In this document: one piece after another, positions 1 through 8,111 of the stretch
Layout: every line of letters starts with the position of its first letter
How positions within the stretch are numbered: position 1 is the stretch's first letter
Assembly: GCF_008271695.1 (NCBI RefSeq)
Contig: NZ_VKKY01000001.1
Location: 186,001 to 250,000 of the forward strand
Source: Rufibacter hautae
GTDB lineage: Bacteria; Bacteroidota; Bacteroidia; Cytophagales; Hymenobacteraceae
Direction: 5' to 3'
Length of the DNA: 64,000 nt
The notes under the pieces: generated by a model
The model's database searches: none
What the model saw: the letters and a program-made list of their open reading frames with translations, nothing else
Told to the model about the DNA's origin: nothing
Made by a program: the position numbers and the translations under genes

Positions 1-104
1 GACGCGATTTGGCAGTGGGGGCATTCCAGGAACGGTTGGGAGATGCCACCACCAACCCGGATGCCGATTACGGGGTCCGCTTAAGCCGCGCATTGTTCAT
101 GTAA
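1..104 (+). CDS. 3' end of an unidentified gene
   Basis: An open frame enters from the left edge and ends at TAA 102-104. Only 33 codons are visible, ending in LFM. The fragment is too short to assign to a family. It is on the same strand as the next gene, about 90 bp upstream of its start. No start codon is inside the window. Confidence 0.5.
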   Translation, partial: RDLAVGAFQERLGDATTNPDADYGVRLSRALFM

Positions 105-194
105 TTCTCCTTTCCTCGTTTGGCGTTTTCACCCCGGCAAAGCGGAGGAGCCTGGCGGGGAATCTTAACCATAAATGCTTTAATAATTTATAAT

Positions 195-950
195 ATGAAA
201 ATAGGAATCATTGGGACAGGTGCCATTGGAAGCATCCTGGCCAAAAAACTTTCTGGCGTAGGCCATCAGGTAAAGGTGACCAACACCAGGGACATGGCCA
301 CGCTCAAGGAGATTGCGGCCAATTTGGGCGCCGAGGCGGCCACCTTAGAGGAGGTGATGAAAGACGTGGAAGCCCTCATTTTCTCCATCCCTTTCAAGGC
401 ATATAAAGACCTGCCAAAAAACCTGCTCCAGGGCGTGCCGCAGGAGGTCGTTATTATGGATACTTCCAACTATTACCCTCTTCGCGATGGTGAGCTCCCT
501 GGCCTGGAAGGCAAAACGGAAAGCGAGTACATCTCTGCAACCTTGGGAAGATCGGTCACTAAGGTGTTCAACAATATCCTGGAACACACCCTGCAGCATA
601 AAGGCAAAGCTACGGGCGAAGATGGGAGAATCGCTATTTCGGTGGCCGGCGATAACGAGGAACATAAAAGAGTGGCCGCCGAGCTGGTTAACCAGACTGG
701 TTTCGATACTGTGGATGGCGGGAGCCTTGCCGAGTCATGGAGACAGGAACCCGGAACCCCGGCCTATTGCACCGAACTGAACGCGGCAGAGCTCAGGGAA
801 GCGCTGGCCAGAGCCGAAAAGGGCAAGGCGCCCGCGGCAAGGGATTCCATTATGGCCAAGCTGAATAACTTCCAAGTTGACCCGATACCCCCACACGAGG
901 AGATTGTCGCCTTGAACCGTTTGGCTTCGGCTGAGGGCTTAAGACGTTAA
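195..950 (+). CDS. NADPH-dependent F420 reductase-like Rossmann oxidoreductase
   Basis: A 251-residue protein opening with a beta strand and the dinucleotide-binding loop GTGAIG at residues 7-12, as in the NADP oxidoreductase/coenzyme F420-dependent family (PF03807 type). The ATG at 195 puts this loop at the extreme N-terminus as the family requires; the longer frame from 120 adds an unrelated head. The family uses NAD(P)H to reduce small substrates; in bacteria without F420 the true substrate is usually unknown. It stands alone and is followed by another oxidoreductase on the same strand after 143 bp. Family assignment is good, substrate unknown. Confidence 0.8.
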   Translation: MKIGIIGTGAIGSILAKKLSGVGHQVKVTNTRDMATLKEIAANLGAEAATLEEVMKDVEALIFSIPFKAYKDLPKNLLQGVPQEVVIMDTSNYYPLRDGELPGLEGKTESEYISATLGRSVTKVFNNILEHTLQHKGKATGEDGRIAISVAGDNEEHKRVAAELVNQTGFDTVDGGSLAESWRQEPGTPAYCTELNAAELREALARAEKGKAPAARDSIMAKLNNFQVDPIPPHEEIVALNRLASAEGLRR

Positions 951-1093
951 GGAGAATAGACCGCATCAGGCTGCACAACGGCTTGCCGAGGTTGGCCCGG
1001 CAATATCCGTCGCGCCGGGTGCATCATGATAAGCGGCTTCCTAATCAAGTAAAATGCTTGTCAAGCATAAGAAATAATTTAGAGAGTATAGTA

Positions 1094-2125
1094 ATGGAAA
1101 ACCACATTTCTACCATGAAAGCATGGCAAAGGCAAGGTCCCGGACTTGATAACATCAAACGGGTAGAATTACCTGTCCCCACGGTAGGGCCAGGTCAGGT
1201 TTTGGTCAAAGTGAAAGCGGTGTCACTCAACTACAGGGATAAGGCGATCGTTGACGGGATTTATTTACCGCACCTGATGACGGAACCGTTTATCCCTGTA
1301 TCAGATGCCGCAGGAGAAGTAGTTGCTATTGGGGATAAGGTAACCAAATTCAAGGCTGGAGACCGCGTGATATCACATTTGTTCACCAAGTGGCTCGATG
1401 GGGCGCCCAACCAGGACTACGGGCCTTCGGCAATTGGCGGTCCAAATGATGGTGGATTGGCGGAATACCTCCTTTTGGAGGAAGAAGCGACGGTGAAAGC
1501 ACCTGACTATATGACTTTTGAAGAGGCTGCCAGTTTGCCTATCGCTGCTTTGACGGTGTGGTTCTCATTAGTGGAATATGGCAAAATCAAAGCCGGTGAT
1601 ACGGTATTGGTGCTGGGTACCGGTGGGGTATCGGTCTCGGCAGTTCAAATTGCGGCGGCTCTCGGAGCCAGGGTCATTGCCACCAGCAGCAGCAATGCCA
1701 AAGCCGAAAAAATAAAATCATTGGGAGCAACCGATGTGATCAACTATGTAGAGAATCCAGACTGGGAAAAGAAAGTCCTCGAGCTGACCAACGGTGAGGG
1801 TGTACAACACATACTGGAAGTAGTAGGCGGTGACAACGTGAATAAATCATTAGAGGCTGTTGCCCTGCAGGGCACTATCTACATCATCGGATTCCTCAAA
1901 GACATGATGGCCGAGGTCAATCTTTTCACCTTGCTCGCTAAACGAGTACGTGTGCAAGGCATTAACGTAGGCCACCGCAAAGCATTGGAGGATGTGGTCA
2001 AAGCTTTCCAACAACTCAGAATACAGCCGGTGATTGACAAAGTCTATCCATTCGGAGATGCCTTGAAAGCATACGAACATTTAAATCAAGGTGCATTCGG
2101 TAAAATTGTGATTCAAGTTAATTGA
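1094..2125 (+). CDS. Zinc-independent medium-chain alcohol dehydrogenase / quinone oxidoreductase-like protein
   Basis: A 343-residue MDR-family protein. The N-terminal GroES-like domain covers roughly residues 15-130 and the Rossmann domain about 150-290, with the nucleotide-binding stretch VLGTGGVSVSAVQ. There is no cysteine in the whole protein, so the structural zinc cluster and the catalytic Cys of true zinc alcohol dehydrogenases are absent. It therefore resembles zinc-free NADPH:quinone/enone reductases. Database pipelines often label such proteins NAD(P)-dependent alcohol dehydrogenase. The start at 1094 is preferred because the family begins close to the KAWQ motif; ATG 1115 is an alternative. 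Substrate unknown. Confidence 0.85.
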   Translation: MENHISTMKAWQRQGPGLDNIKRVELPVPTVGPGQVLVKVKAVSLNYRDKAIVDGIYLPHLMTEPFIPVSDAAGEVVAIGDKVTKFKAGDRVISHLFTKWLDGAPNQDYGPSAIGGPNDGGLAEYLLLEEEATVKAPDYMTFEEAASLPIAALTVWFSLVEYGKIKAGDTVLVLGTGGVSVSAVQIAAALGARVIATSSSNAKAEKIKSLGATDVINYVENPDWEKKVLELTNGEGVQHILEVVGGDNVNKSLEAVALQGTIYIIGFLKDMMAEVNLFTLLAKRVRVQGINVGHRKALEDVVKAFQQLRIQPVIDKVYPFGDALKAYEHLNQGAFGKIVIQVN

Positions 2126-2292
2126 CCGTCATCAGGCAGAAAAGTTGAAAATGGAGCGCCGTTTGATACCAAAAATTACTACTTCCTTCATAGATATAAA
2201 ACGGGCCAGCCATGAACTCTTTTGATATTTAAAATGAGAGACTAGAACCAATTCCGCATCTAAAAGTGTCCGATATATGTCTGGACTAAAAC

Positions 2293-2328
2293 AAAAAGCC
2301 CTGTAAGCTTTCACCTACAGGGCTTTTT
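2293..2328. terminator. Bidirectional intrinsic terminator between MDR gene and tRNA-Ser
   Basis: A 13-bp perfect stem (arms 2293-2305 and 2316-2328) with A-tract on the left and T-tract on the right. It can end the rightward dehydrogenase transcript and the leftward tRNA transcript. Confidence 0.85.
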
Positions 2329-2339
2329 CTATTTACTCG

Positions 2340-2424
2340 CAGAGAGAGAGGGATTCGAACCCCCGGACCCGCAAAGGTCAACGGTTTTCAAGACCGCCGC
2401 AATCGACCACTCTGCCATCTCTCT
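2340..2424 (-). tRNA. tRNA-Ser (anticodon TGA)
   Basis: Read on the minus strand from 2424. The acceptor 5' strand AGAGAGA (2424-2418) pairs with TCTCTCT (2347-2341), followed by discriminator G at 2340. The anticodon loop CTTGAAA gives TGA, which reads UCA codons. A long variable arm is present, as expected for a class II serine tRNA, and the T-arm carries TTCGAAT. The 3' CCA is not encoded (the genome has CGA), so it must be added by CCA transferase. A good promoter lies just upstream and a terminator just downstream. Confidence 0.95.
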
Positions 2425-2434
2425 AAATGTGATA

Positions 2435-2465
2435 CAAAAGTAATGGCTTAATCTGTATCTGTCAA
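2435..2465 (-). promoter_or_regulatory. Promoter of tRNA-Ser
   Basis: On the minus strand TTGAC (2465-2461) is followed after 18 nt by TACTTTTG (2442-2435), matching the Bacteroidota -33 TTG and -7 TAnnTTTG elements. The mature tRNA begins 10 nt further on. Confidence 0.75.
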
Positions 2466-2619
2466 GTACCTGCCTCGCATTTTTGCAAAATTTAAGGCAT
2501 TTTCTCAATCCCCAGTCTTTTATCGTCTGAAAGTCAAACTCCTAGGCGGTAAAAAAAATTTACTAGCAATCTTACTCTTATAGTTCGTTGGGGCCAGGCC
2601 ACACCTTGTTTCAAGGGTG

Positions 2620-2646
2620 TTTTCCTAAAAACGGGCTCTAAACCGG
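2620..2646. repeat. Dispersed palindromic repeat, copy 1 (right half)
   Basis: Core TTTTCCTAAAAA, then GGGCTCTAAACCGG. It ends exactly one base before the stop codon of the YihY gene (stop at 2647-2649 on the minus strand). Confidence 0.65.
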
Positions 2647-3576
2647 CTACACCTTCCCCCTTACCAGGCGTTTGGTGAGGGCGTCTATGCTAATGTTCAC
2701 CTCGAAGCCCACAATCAGGCTCATGCACACAAAGTCCAGCCAGACCATAAGACCGATAAGGGCTCCGATGGAGCCGTAGAACTTGTTGTAGGAATCAAAC
2801 TTGCCAATGTAGAGCGAGAAAAGCCAGGACACCAGGAAGATGAGCACGGTGGCCACCACTGATCCCGCGCTCACAAAAGGCCATTTGTCATGCACCGCCG
2901 GCACATAATAGTAGATCATGGAAGTAGCCAGGAAGAAGAGCAAGGCCACCGCCACGTATTTCACCGAGACAATGAGCCCGTAGGTGAAGGCCTCCGTCAC
3001 TACCTCATAGAACACCAGCGCATCCAGAATGTAGGTCCCGAAGAAGATGGCCCCGATGGCCAGGAACAAGATCAGCGCCAGAGCGATGGTGAGCAGGGTG
3101 GCAATCATGCGCTTGCGCAGGTAGGTGCGCCGCCGGAAGGTCTTGTACTTCTTGTCAAAGGCATCCATGAGGCTCATGATGCCGTTGGTAGACAGCACCA
3201 GCGCAAAGAGAAAACCGAAGGACAGCAACCCGCCGCGGGGCTTGTTCACGATGTCCACAATGGTATCGGCGGCCACGGTGTAGATCTCGGCGGGCATCAC
3301 GTCGCCCAGCAGGGTAAGGATGTCGCGGTCCAGGTGGCCTACCGGGATGTAGGGAATGAGCGTGAACAGGAAGATGATGGTGGGAAAAATGGCCAGCGTA
3401 AAGTTGAAGGCCATGTAAGACGAGCGCTTGGTGAGCGAGTCCATCTTCAGCTCGTCTACCATCACCTTGAGCACATGGTACACAGACACCTGCTCCTCCC
3501 CAAAACGCAGCCGTTTCAGGAGGACGATGAATTTGCGGTACCACCGGTACTGGGCCAGGCGCTGGTAGATGTTCAT
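2647..3576 (-). CDS. YihY/BrkB-family inner membrane protein
   Basis: A 309-residue protein with about six hydrophobic membrane segments after a roughly 50-residue basic N-terminal cytosolic part, the layout of the YihY (formerly RNase BN/BrkB) family. The family is broadly conserved; its molecular role is not settled, and envelope or transport roles are proposed. The start codon overlaps the stop of the upstream thioesterase gene (ATGA overlap at 3573-3576), which points to translational coupling. It is the last gene of the leftward mltG cluster. Confidence 0.85.
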   Translation of the reverse strand: MNIYQRLAQYRWYRKFIVLLKRLRFGEEQVSVYHVLKVMVDELKMDSLTKRSSYMAFNFTLAIFPTIIFLFTLIPYIPVGHLDRDILTLLGDVMPAEIYTVAADTIVDIVNKPRGGLLSFGFLFALVLSTNGIMSLMDAFDKKYKTFRRRTYLRKRMIATLLTIALALILFLAIGAIFFGTYILDALVFYEVVTEAFTYGLIVSVKYVAVALLFFLATSMIYYYVPAVHDKWPFVSAGSVVATVLIFLVSWLFSLYIGKFDSYNKFYGSIGALIGLMVWLDFVCMSLIVGFEVNISIDALTKRLVRGKV

Positions 3577-3986
3577 GCCGTAAAATGCGGATCTATTTTG
3601 GCATGAATATAAGCAGGAATAGCCGTTGGCCGGCCGCTTTTCATGTCCACGAACACCATGACGGTCTCGCCTATGTTCAGGAGTTCCTGGGCCTCGTTGT
3701 AGACCTCGTACTCAAACTTGATGCGGGCGCCCTGGGGTTTGGTTTTGAGCAGGAGTTTGACGGTGAGAAAGTCATCATAACGGGCCGGCCTGATGTACTT
3801 GCACCGCAGCTCCAGCACGGGCATCATCACGCCCTCGGCTTCCATCTCCTTGTAATTGATCCCCAACTGCCGGAAGGTCTCGGTACGGGCCACCTCATAG
3901 TAGGCGCCGTAGTTCCCGTAATAGACGTATCCCATTTGGTCGGTCTCGGCGTAGCGAACGCGTATCTGCACGTTAGATTCAAACAC
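3573..3986 (-). CDS. Acyl-CoA thioesterase, YbgC/FadM hot-dog family
   Basis: A 137-residue single hot-dog domain. Residues 10-30 contain the family signature around AETDQMGYVYYGNYG, with the catalytic-type Asp followed by the bulge and N-Y. Such proteins hydrolyse acyl-CoA or hydroxybenzoyl-CoA thioesters in the cytosol. Length matches the family. It overlaps the YihY gene by 4 bp and lies 120 bp downstream of the DUF6624 lipoprotein gene, a gap that holds a repeat copy. Confidence 0.88.
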   Translation of the reverse strand: MFESNVQIRVRYAETDQMGYVYYGNYGAYYEVARTETFRQLGINYKEMEAEGVMMPVLELRCKYIRPARYDDFLTVKLLLKTKPQGARIKFEYEVYNEAQELLNIGETVMVFVDMKSGRPTAIPAYIHAKIDPHFTA

Positions 3987-4009
3987 TGTTTTTCTTCTTT
4001 AGGTACTTT

Positions 4010-4048
4010 CCGTTTAAAGCCTCTTTTCAGAAAAGGCCGCTTAACCGG
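4010..4048. repeat. Dispersed palindromic repeat, copy 2 (full palindrome)
   Basis: Left arm CCGTTTAAAGCC, core TCTTTTCAGAAAAG, right arm GGCCGCTTAACCGG. This is one of the clearest full-length copies, in the gap between the DUF6624 lipoprotein and the thioesterase. Confidence 0.8.
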
Positions 4049-4106
4049 ATGAGGGAGTTTCCTGGGTCATGAGAAGCGATGTCTTTCCATGACCAGGTTT
4101 TGGAGG

Positions 4107-4760
4107 TTAGTGAAACACCTGCTTTTTTGGGGGCAGTGCCTCATCTGGGTTGTAGGCAGCGTTCATGAGTTTGGCGTATTCTTCTACGGTGACCCTGAAC
4201 CCTACGGCCTTGCGGCGCTCGTTCACGTGCTTACTATCTTTGATGGGCCAGATGAACATGGAGCCGTCTTCCCGGCCCATGGAGGTAGCCTGCGTTCCGT
4301 AGATCTGCTTCTCGCCCTCAAACATCAGCAAGCGGTCTTCCATCATGGCGGCATCGGTGGCACTTGCCTCCCCTTTCTGGGCCATCAGTTTCAACGAGGG
4401 CAGGTACTTTCTGATGACCGGGGCCGGCGCATGCTGCACCACCAGAAACAACCCATCGGCGGCCTTCCCTCCTATCTTGCTTTGGGGCAACCAGCCGTAC
4501 TGCTGCAACATCTTCACAACCGCCAGCTGGTTCACGGAGTCTACCCCCTGCATCTTCCGGAAAAAAGTAATCCGGTCCTTTTCCTTCACCTGGTCAAACC
4601 CTTGCCTTACGGCTTGGTCTGTATCATATATCTTCTCCAAAGTCACCCGCAGGGAATCATACGGAATCGGCACTGGCACAGACGCGCGGTGCTCAGACTG
4701 CCCGCAGGACGTCATGAGGAGGCAGAAGAAAAGCAATATCAAGGAACAGCCTTTTCCCAT
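4107..4760 (-). CDS. DUF6624-like lipoprotein
   Basis: A 217-residue protein. The N-terminus has a short basic start, a hydrophobic run and a lipobox LMTSC with the acceptor Cys at about residue 19, so it should be a lipoprotein. The rest resembles DUF6624 proteins, with conserved stretches DRITFFRKMQGVDS and YGTQ. No catalytic role is known for that family. It sits between mltG and the thioesterase on the same strand, 71 bp after mltG, that gap being filled by a repeat copy. Family call is moderate. Confidence 0.65.
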   Translation of the reverse strand: MGKGCSLILLFFCLLMTSCGQSEHRASVPVPIPYDSLRVTLEKIYDTDQAVRQGFDQVKEKDRITFFRKMQGVDSVNQLAVVKMLQQYGWLPQSKIGGKAADGLFLVVQHAPAPVIRKYLPSLKLMAQKGEASATDAAMMEDRLLMFEGEKQIYGTQATSMGREDGSMFIWPIKDSKHVNERRKAVGFRVTVEEYAKLMNAAYNPDEALPPKKQVFH

Positions 4761-4790
4761 ATGCAGGAGTTTTGAAGCGTGAACGAAGGT

Positions 4791-4831
4791 GCGTTTCTAA
4801 GCCGATTTAAAGAAAATGGCCCGAAAACCGC
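4791..4831. repeat. Dispersed palindromic repeat, copy 3
   Basis: Left arm GCGTTTCTAAGCC, core GATTTAAAGAAAAT, right arm GGCCCGAAAACCGC. It directly abuts the mltG stop codon (4832-4834). Confidence 0.75.
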
Positions 4832-5923
4832 TTACTGCATGATGTTGCGCTGGTTCATGGCCGCGTGGAACCGGGCCGCGTTGCGCCGGTGCTCGGCCTC
4901 GGTCACGGCAAAGGCGTGGTACCCTGAAAAATCTTCCTTCGCGCAAAAGTACAGGTACTCGTGCTCCTCGGGGTTCAGGACCGCGTTGATGGAAGTGATG
5001 GAAGGCAGGTTGATGGGCCCTGGCGGCAAGCCTTTGTTCAGGTAAGTGTTGTAAGGCGAAGGTGTTCTCAGGTGCACGTTGAGTACGCGCCGGATGGTGA
5101 AATCGCCTGTGGCGAACACTACCGTCGGATCGGCCTGCAGGGCCATGTTTCTCTTTAAACGGTTAAGGTACACGCCGGCAATGCGCGGACGCTCATCGGC
5201 GTGCACAGACTGCTCGGCCTGTACAATGGAAGCCAGGATGGACACTTCTTTCTGGGTAAGCCCTACGTCTTCGGCTTTGGCTTTGCGCTCCTCGGTCCAG
5301 AAGTTGTCGTACTCTTTTTTCATGCGCTCCATCATATCCTCTGCCGAGGTGGTCCAGTACATCTCGTAGGTGTTGGGGATGAACATGGTGAGGATGGTGG
5401 TGGTGTCAAAGCCCAGCTTCTTGGTGAACGAGGGGCTGTTGAGCAGAGAGTCAATCTCAGCGGGTGAGGAGTTGATGAAGGTGCTCAGCTTGTTGGCCAG
5501 ATCTTTTTTCAGGCGCACGTTGGTGTACGTCAGTTTCACCGGATCCTGGTCGCCGGAGCGTAGTTTGGCCACGAGCCGGTAGTTGGTCATGCCGTCTTTG
5601 AGCTCATAGCGGCCGGGTTTCACCAGCTCTGGGTAATCCATGAGTTTGGCCATGAACCGGAAAGAAAGCCGGTCAATGATCACCTTTTTGGAGTCAATGG
5701 AATCCATGGCTTGCTCATAGGTGGCGCCATTGGGAATAAGCACGTACACCGGCTCTCCCTTGTTCTCCACGTTGGAGGTATACACAATCTGGTAGGCGTA
5801 GTAAGAGAAGCACACAAACAGGAACATGAGCACCACCAGGACATAGGTCCACTTGCTTGTCTTGCGAGGCTTACGCGCCGACCTTCTGGGGCCAGGCGTA
5901 ACAGGAATGTTTTGTTCTGACAT
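4832..5923 (-). CDS. mltG: Endolytic peptidoglycan transglycosylase MltG (YceG-like)
   Basis: A 363-residue protein from ATG 5923. A basic N-terminal tail is followed by one membrane segment (about residues 26-46), then a LysM-like region and the YceG/MltG catalytic domain. The motif ASIVQAEQ places the expected catalytic Glu near residue 237, and RIAGVYLNRL and the NLPSI region follow as in the family. MltG cuts glycan strands within nascent peptidoglycan at the membrane and limits strand length. The ORF can be extended upstream to 5989, but a good -7 box sits inside that extension, so 5923 is chosen. It heads the leftward cluster. Confidence 0.92.
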   Translation of the reverse strand: MSEQNIPVTPGPRRSARKPRKTSKWTYVLVVLMFLFVCFSYYAYQIVYTSNVENKGEPVYVLIPNGATYEQAMDSIDSKKVIIDRLSFRFMAKLMDYPELVKPGRYELKDGMTNYRLVAKLRSGDQDPVKLTYTNVRLKKDLANKLSTFINSSPAEIDSLLNSPSFTKKLGFDTTTILTMFIPNTYEMYWTTSAEDMMERMKKEYDNFWTEERKAKAEDVGLTQKEVSILASIVQAEQSVHADERPRIAGVYLNRLKRNMALQADPTVVFATGDFTIRRVLNVHLRTPSPYNTYLNKGLPPGPINLPSITSINAVLNPEEHEYLYFCAKEDFSGYHAFAVTEAEHRRNAARFHAAMNQRNIMQ

Positions 5924-5930
5924 AGTTGAG

Positions 5931-5938
5931 CAAAGGTA
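5931..5938 (-). promoter_or_regulatory. -7 box of a probable near-leaderless mltG promoter
   Basis: On the minus strand TACCTTTG (5938-5931) matches TAnnTTTG. The ATG lies only 7 nt beyond the box, so a transcript would have almost no 5' leader. No clear -33 TTG is seen. Confidence 0.5.
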
Positions 5939-6035
5939 CAAATTAATGAGTGAATGAGAGATTGCGTGAATGGGTGAATGTTGCCTCATTAGCCCTCAGG
6001 TTTCCGGCCTTAGGGCAGCCGAATTCCGCTTCTGT

Positions 6036-6065
6036 CCTAATTTTGGAAATCCGGCCTGAAAACGC
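6036..6065. repeat. Dispersed palindromic repeat, copy 4 (degenerate)
   Basis: CCTAATTTTGGAAATCC followed by GGCCTGAAAACGC. The right arm is clear and the left arm is weak. It lies between mltG and the Sua5 gene, which are divergent. Confidence 0.5.
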
Positions 6066-6198
6066 AATTTTTGATTCAAGCGTATGGGAAGGCAGGGCTA
6101 AGATTTTTTTTGCAGGAGAACCATAGGTTGACCTACGCACCAAAAGGCCCTTAAACTTTCGGCATTCACTCCATCATTCAATCACTCACGCATTAACC

Positions 6199-6828
6199 AT
6201 GGCACAAGCATCTTTCATCCGGATTCACCCAGACAACCCCCAACCCAAAGCCATTGCCCAGGCCGTTGACATCCTGCGGAAAGGCGGTCTGGTGATCTAT
6301 CCCACAGATACTATTTACGGTTTGGGCTGCGACCTGCACAACGCGCGGGCCGTGGAGCGGCTTTGCCAGATCAGGGGCATTAACCCGGCCAAAGCCCACC
6401 TTTCCTTTATCTGCCATGATTTGACCCACATCTCAGACTACGCCCGCATCTCTACCCAGACCTACAAAGTCATGAAAAAGGCCTTGCCCGGGCCGTTCAC
6501 GTTTGTGCTGGAGGCCAGCAGCAAGGTGCCTAAGTTAGGCGGCAAAAGAAAAGAAACCGTAGGTATCCGGATTCCGGCCAACAACATCTCCCGGCTGCTG
6601 GTGCAGGAACTGGGCAACCCCATTGTCTCCACTTCCATCCATGACGAGGACGAGGTAGTGGAGTACACCACTGATCCGGAGCTTATCTATGAGAAATACC
6701 GCAACCTGGTAGACCTGGTCATTGACGGCGGCTTCGGGAATAACGTGCCCTCTACGGTGATCAACTGCGAGAACGATGAATATGAAGTACTCCGCGCCGG
6801 CGCCGGCGATATTGAGGAGTTTTTGTAG
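6199..6828 (+). CDS. Sua5/YciO/YrdC-type threonylcarbamoyl-AMP synthase-like protein
   Basis: A 209-residue single YrdC domain. The N-terminal half has GGLVIYPTDTIYGLG, the classic Sua5/YrdC nucleotide and substrate-binding stretch, and later ALPGPFTFVLEAS and a KRKETVGIRIP segment typical of the YciO branch. TsaC/Sua5 makes threonylcarbamoyl-AMP for the t6A37 tRNA modification; YciO paralogues may have a related but less certain role. The protein lacks the extra C-terminal Sua5 domain. The family is certain, the choice between TsaC and YciO function less so. Confidence 0.88.
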   Translation: MAQASFIRIHPDNPQPKAIAQAVDILRKGGLVIYPTDTIYGLGCDLHNARAVERLCQIRGINPAKAHLSFICHDLTHISDYARISTQTYKVMKKALPGPFTFVLEASSKVPKLGGKRKETVGIRIPANNISRLLVQELGNPIVSTSIHDEDEVVEYTTDPELIYEKYRNLVDLVIDGGFGNNVPSTVINCENDEYEVLRAGAGDIEEFL

Positions 6829-6840
6829 CCGATGGCAATA

Positions 6841-6873
6841 AGTCCTGAGTTCTGAGTCCTGAGTTTTGAGTCA
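6841..6873. repeat. Short direct repeats of a GAGTYCTGAGT-like unit
   Basis: The phrase (T)CCTGAGT / TTCTGAGT / CCTGAGT / TTTTGAGTC recurs four times in 33 bp just after the Sua5 stop. It looks like low-complexity intergenic filler. Confidence 0.45.
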
Positions 6874-6883
6874 GTTGACAGGA

Positions 6884-6925
6884 CGATTTTAAGCCTCTTT
6901 TCAGAAAAATAAGCTTGAAAGGCTT
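6884..6925. repeat. Dispersed palindromic repeat, copy 5
   Basis: Left arm CGATTTTAAGCC, core TCTTTTCAGAAAAAT, right arm AAGCTTGAAAGG. The right arm merges with the left arm of the hairpin 6917-6950. Confidence 0.65.
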
Positions 6926-6950
6926 GCGGATTATTTTCTGCAAGCCTTTC
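6917..6950. terminator. Hairpin after the Sua5 gene
   Basis: An 11-bp perfect stem, GAAAGGCTTGC with GCAAGCCTTTC, loop of 12 nt. There is no clean T-tract on either side, so termination is likely but not certain. Confidence 0.5.
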
Positions 6951-7072
6951 ATGGTTCCAATGCGCAATGGTCATGGGTTTCTTCCAGCCATTTTCTGATA
7001 TTTCTTTCAGAAATTTCCCTTCTTAGGCGCTTGAGAACAAACCTATCTGCAGGGGCTTGTTAAGATCAGACT

Positions 7073-7999
7073 TCACTTTTCTGCGGCCAGCGCCAAAACC
7101 GTTTTGAAGACGCCATCCAGTGCCAGTGCCATGCGTTGCAGGTCCAGCGTCTCTAGCGTGTCGGTTTTCTCATGGTAGTTTTTGTTGCGCAGGAAAGCGG
7201 TGTCGGTGAGCATGAGGGCTGGCATGTTGTATTTCCAGTAGTTGAGGTGATCAGAAAAGTCAATGCCCGGGATGAACGCCGGCGCCGCAATGGACTTGGT
7301 TCTCACCAGCGCATTTTTCTTGTAGAGCCGCGTGAACCGGCGGGGAAACTTGCCGTTGCCAGGCTTGCGCACGAGCGTGATGTAGTTTCCCCGGCTGCCG
7401 TAGAATAGCTTGAGTGGTGCCACTGGGTAATCCTGCGTTTTTTTCTCATCCTTAAAATACCCCAGCATCTCCAGACTCAGCATGCCCAAAACCGGCACTT
7501 TCTGATCGACGAGGGATCTGGCGTGCACGTGGCTACCCATGTCCTCGGTCCGGAAATGCGGCGGTTCCTCCAGGGTGTACGCCACCAGGTCTATCCTGAA
7601 CGGCAAAGACTGGCCCCGGAGCAGGCGAGCCAGCTCCAGCAAACCCACGGTCCCGCTGGCGTTATCATCGGCCCCGGCCTGCTCTCCGCAGACATCGTAG
7701 TGCGCGCCAATGATGAGCCGCGGCGCCTCCTTCGGGCCGAACGAGCAAATGACGTTCTGGTAAGATTGCCCGTCTACCTGGTACACCTGCCGCTCTACCC
7801 GTTCTGCATGTCTCTGGAAAGTAGCATCTAAATAATCGGCCACCTGGTTCAAGGCCGCTGGATTGGCGTGGTGCCGGAAGCCGGGTGTCTGCAGGATCTG
7901 GCGGAAATGCGTGCGGATAATCGTGGTGTCACTTTGCGCTTGCAAAGCGTGCAGTGGCGTAAGCAGCAGCAGCAGCAAAGCACGGGCAATTTTATTCAT
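7073..7999 (-). CDS. Secreted M28-family zinc aminopeptidase
   Basis: A 308-residue protein with a Sec signal peptide (about residues 1-22, ending HALQAQ). Zinc-ligand motifs of peptidase family M28 are visible: GAHYDV (His100), GADDNASG (Asp111-112), TLEEPP (Glu144-145 as catalytic base/ligand), SLEMLGY and a C-terminal NYHEKTDT histidine. It should act in the periplasm or outside, removing N-terminal amino acids or cyclising glutamine; the exact specificity cannot be read. It is monocistronic, tail-to-tail with the Sua5 gene. Confidence 0.88.
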   Translation of the reverse strand: MNKIARALLLLLLTPLHALQAQSDTTIIRTHFRQILQTPGFRHHANPAALNQVADYLDATFQRHAERVERQVYQVDGQSYQNVICSFGPKEAPRLIIGAHYDVCGEQAGADDNASGTVGLLELARLLRGQSLPFRIDLVAYTLEEPPHFRTEDMGSHVHARSLVDQKVPVLGMLSLEMLGYFKDEKKTQDYPVAPLKLFYGSRGNYITLVRKPGNGKFPRRFTRLYKKNALVRTKSIAAPAFIPGIDFSDHLNYWKYNMPALMLTDTAFLRNKNYHEKTDTLETLDLQRMALALDGVFKTVLALAAEK

Positions 8000-8033
8000 A
8001 GCAGGAGGCGATTACGATTTTGACCCGATTTAT

Positions 8034-8099
8034 AAAAAACGGCCCTCAAACAAAAGCCTTCCAAAGAATTGCAAGGCTTTTGTTTGAGGGCCGTTTTTT
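8034..8099. terminator. Giant hairpin terminator of the SusC1-SusD1 operon (repeat-derived)
   Basis: Perfect 27-bp arms at 8034-8060 and 8073-8099 with a 12-nt loop, with A- and T-tracts at the ends. The upstream sequence CGATTTATAAAAAACGGCC fits the core and right arm of the dispersed repeat, so the hairpin appears built from a repeat copy. It lies just after the stop of the 8112-8705 gene. Confidence 0.88.
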
Positions 8100-8111
8100 G
8101 CCTATCCCACC

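Larger units (their letters stand above)
2126..2646. other. Intergenic region holding a terminator and tRNA-Ser
   Basis: No protein gene is seen. The stretch contains a bidirectional terminator (2293-2328), tRNA-Ser (2340-2424), its promoter (2435-2465) and a copy of the dispersed repeat touching the YihY stop codon. The short leftward frame at 2132-2314 has no family features. Confidence 0.7.

Noticed and set aside
2890-3606. Long rightward frame opposite the YihY gene (238 codons)
   Set aside because: It is the shadow of the YihY and thioesterase genes, rich in His/Gln/Glu as expected from antisense of membrane codons.
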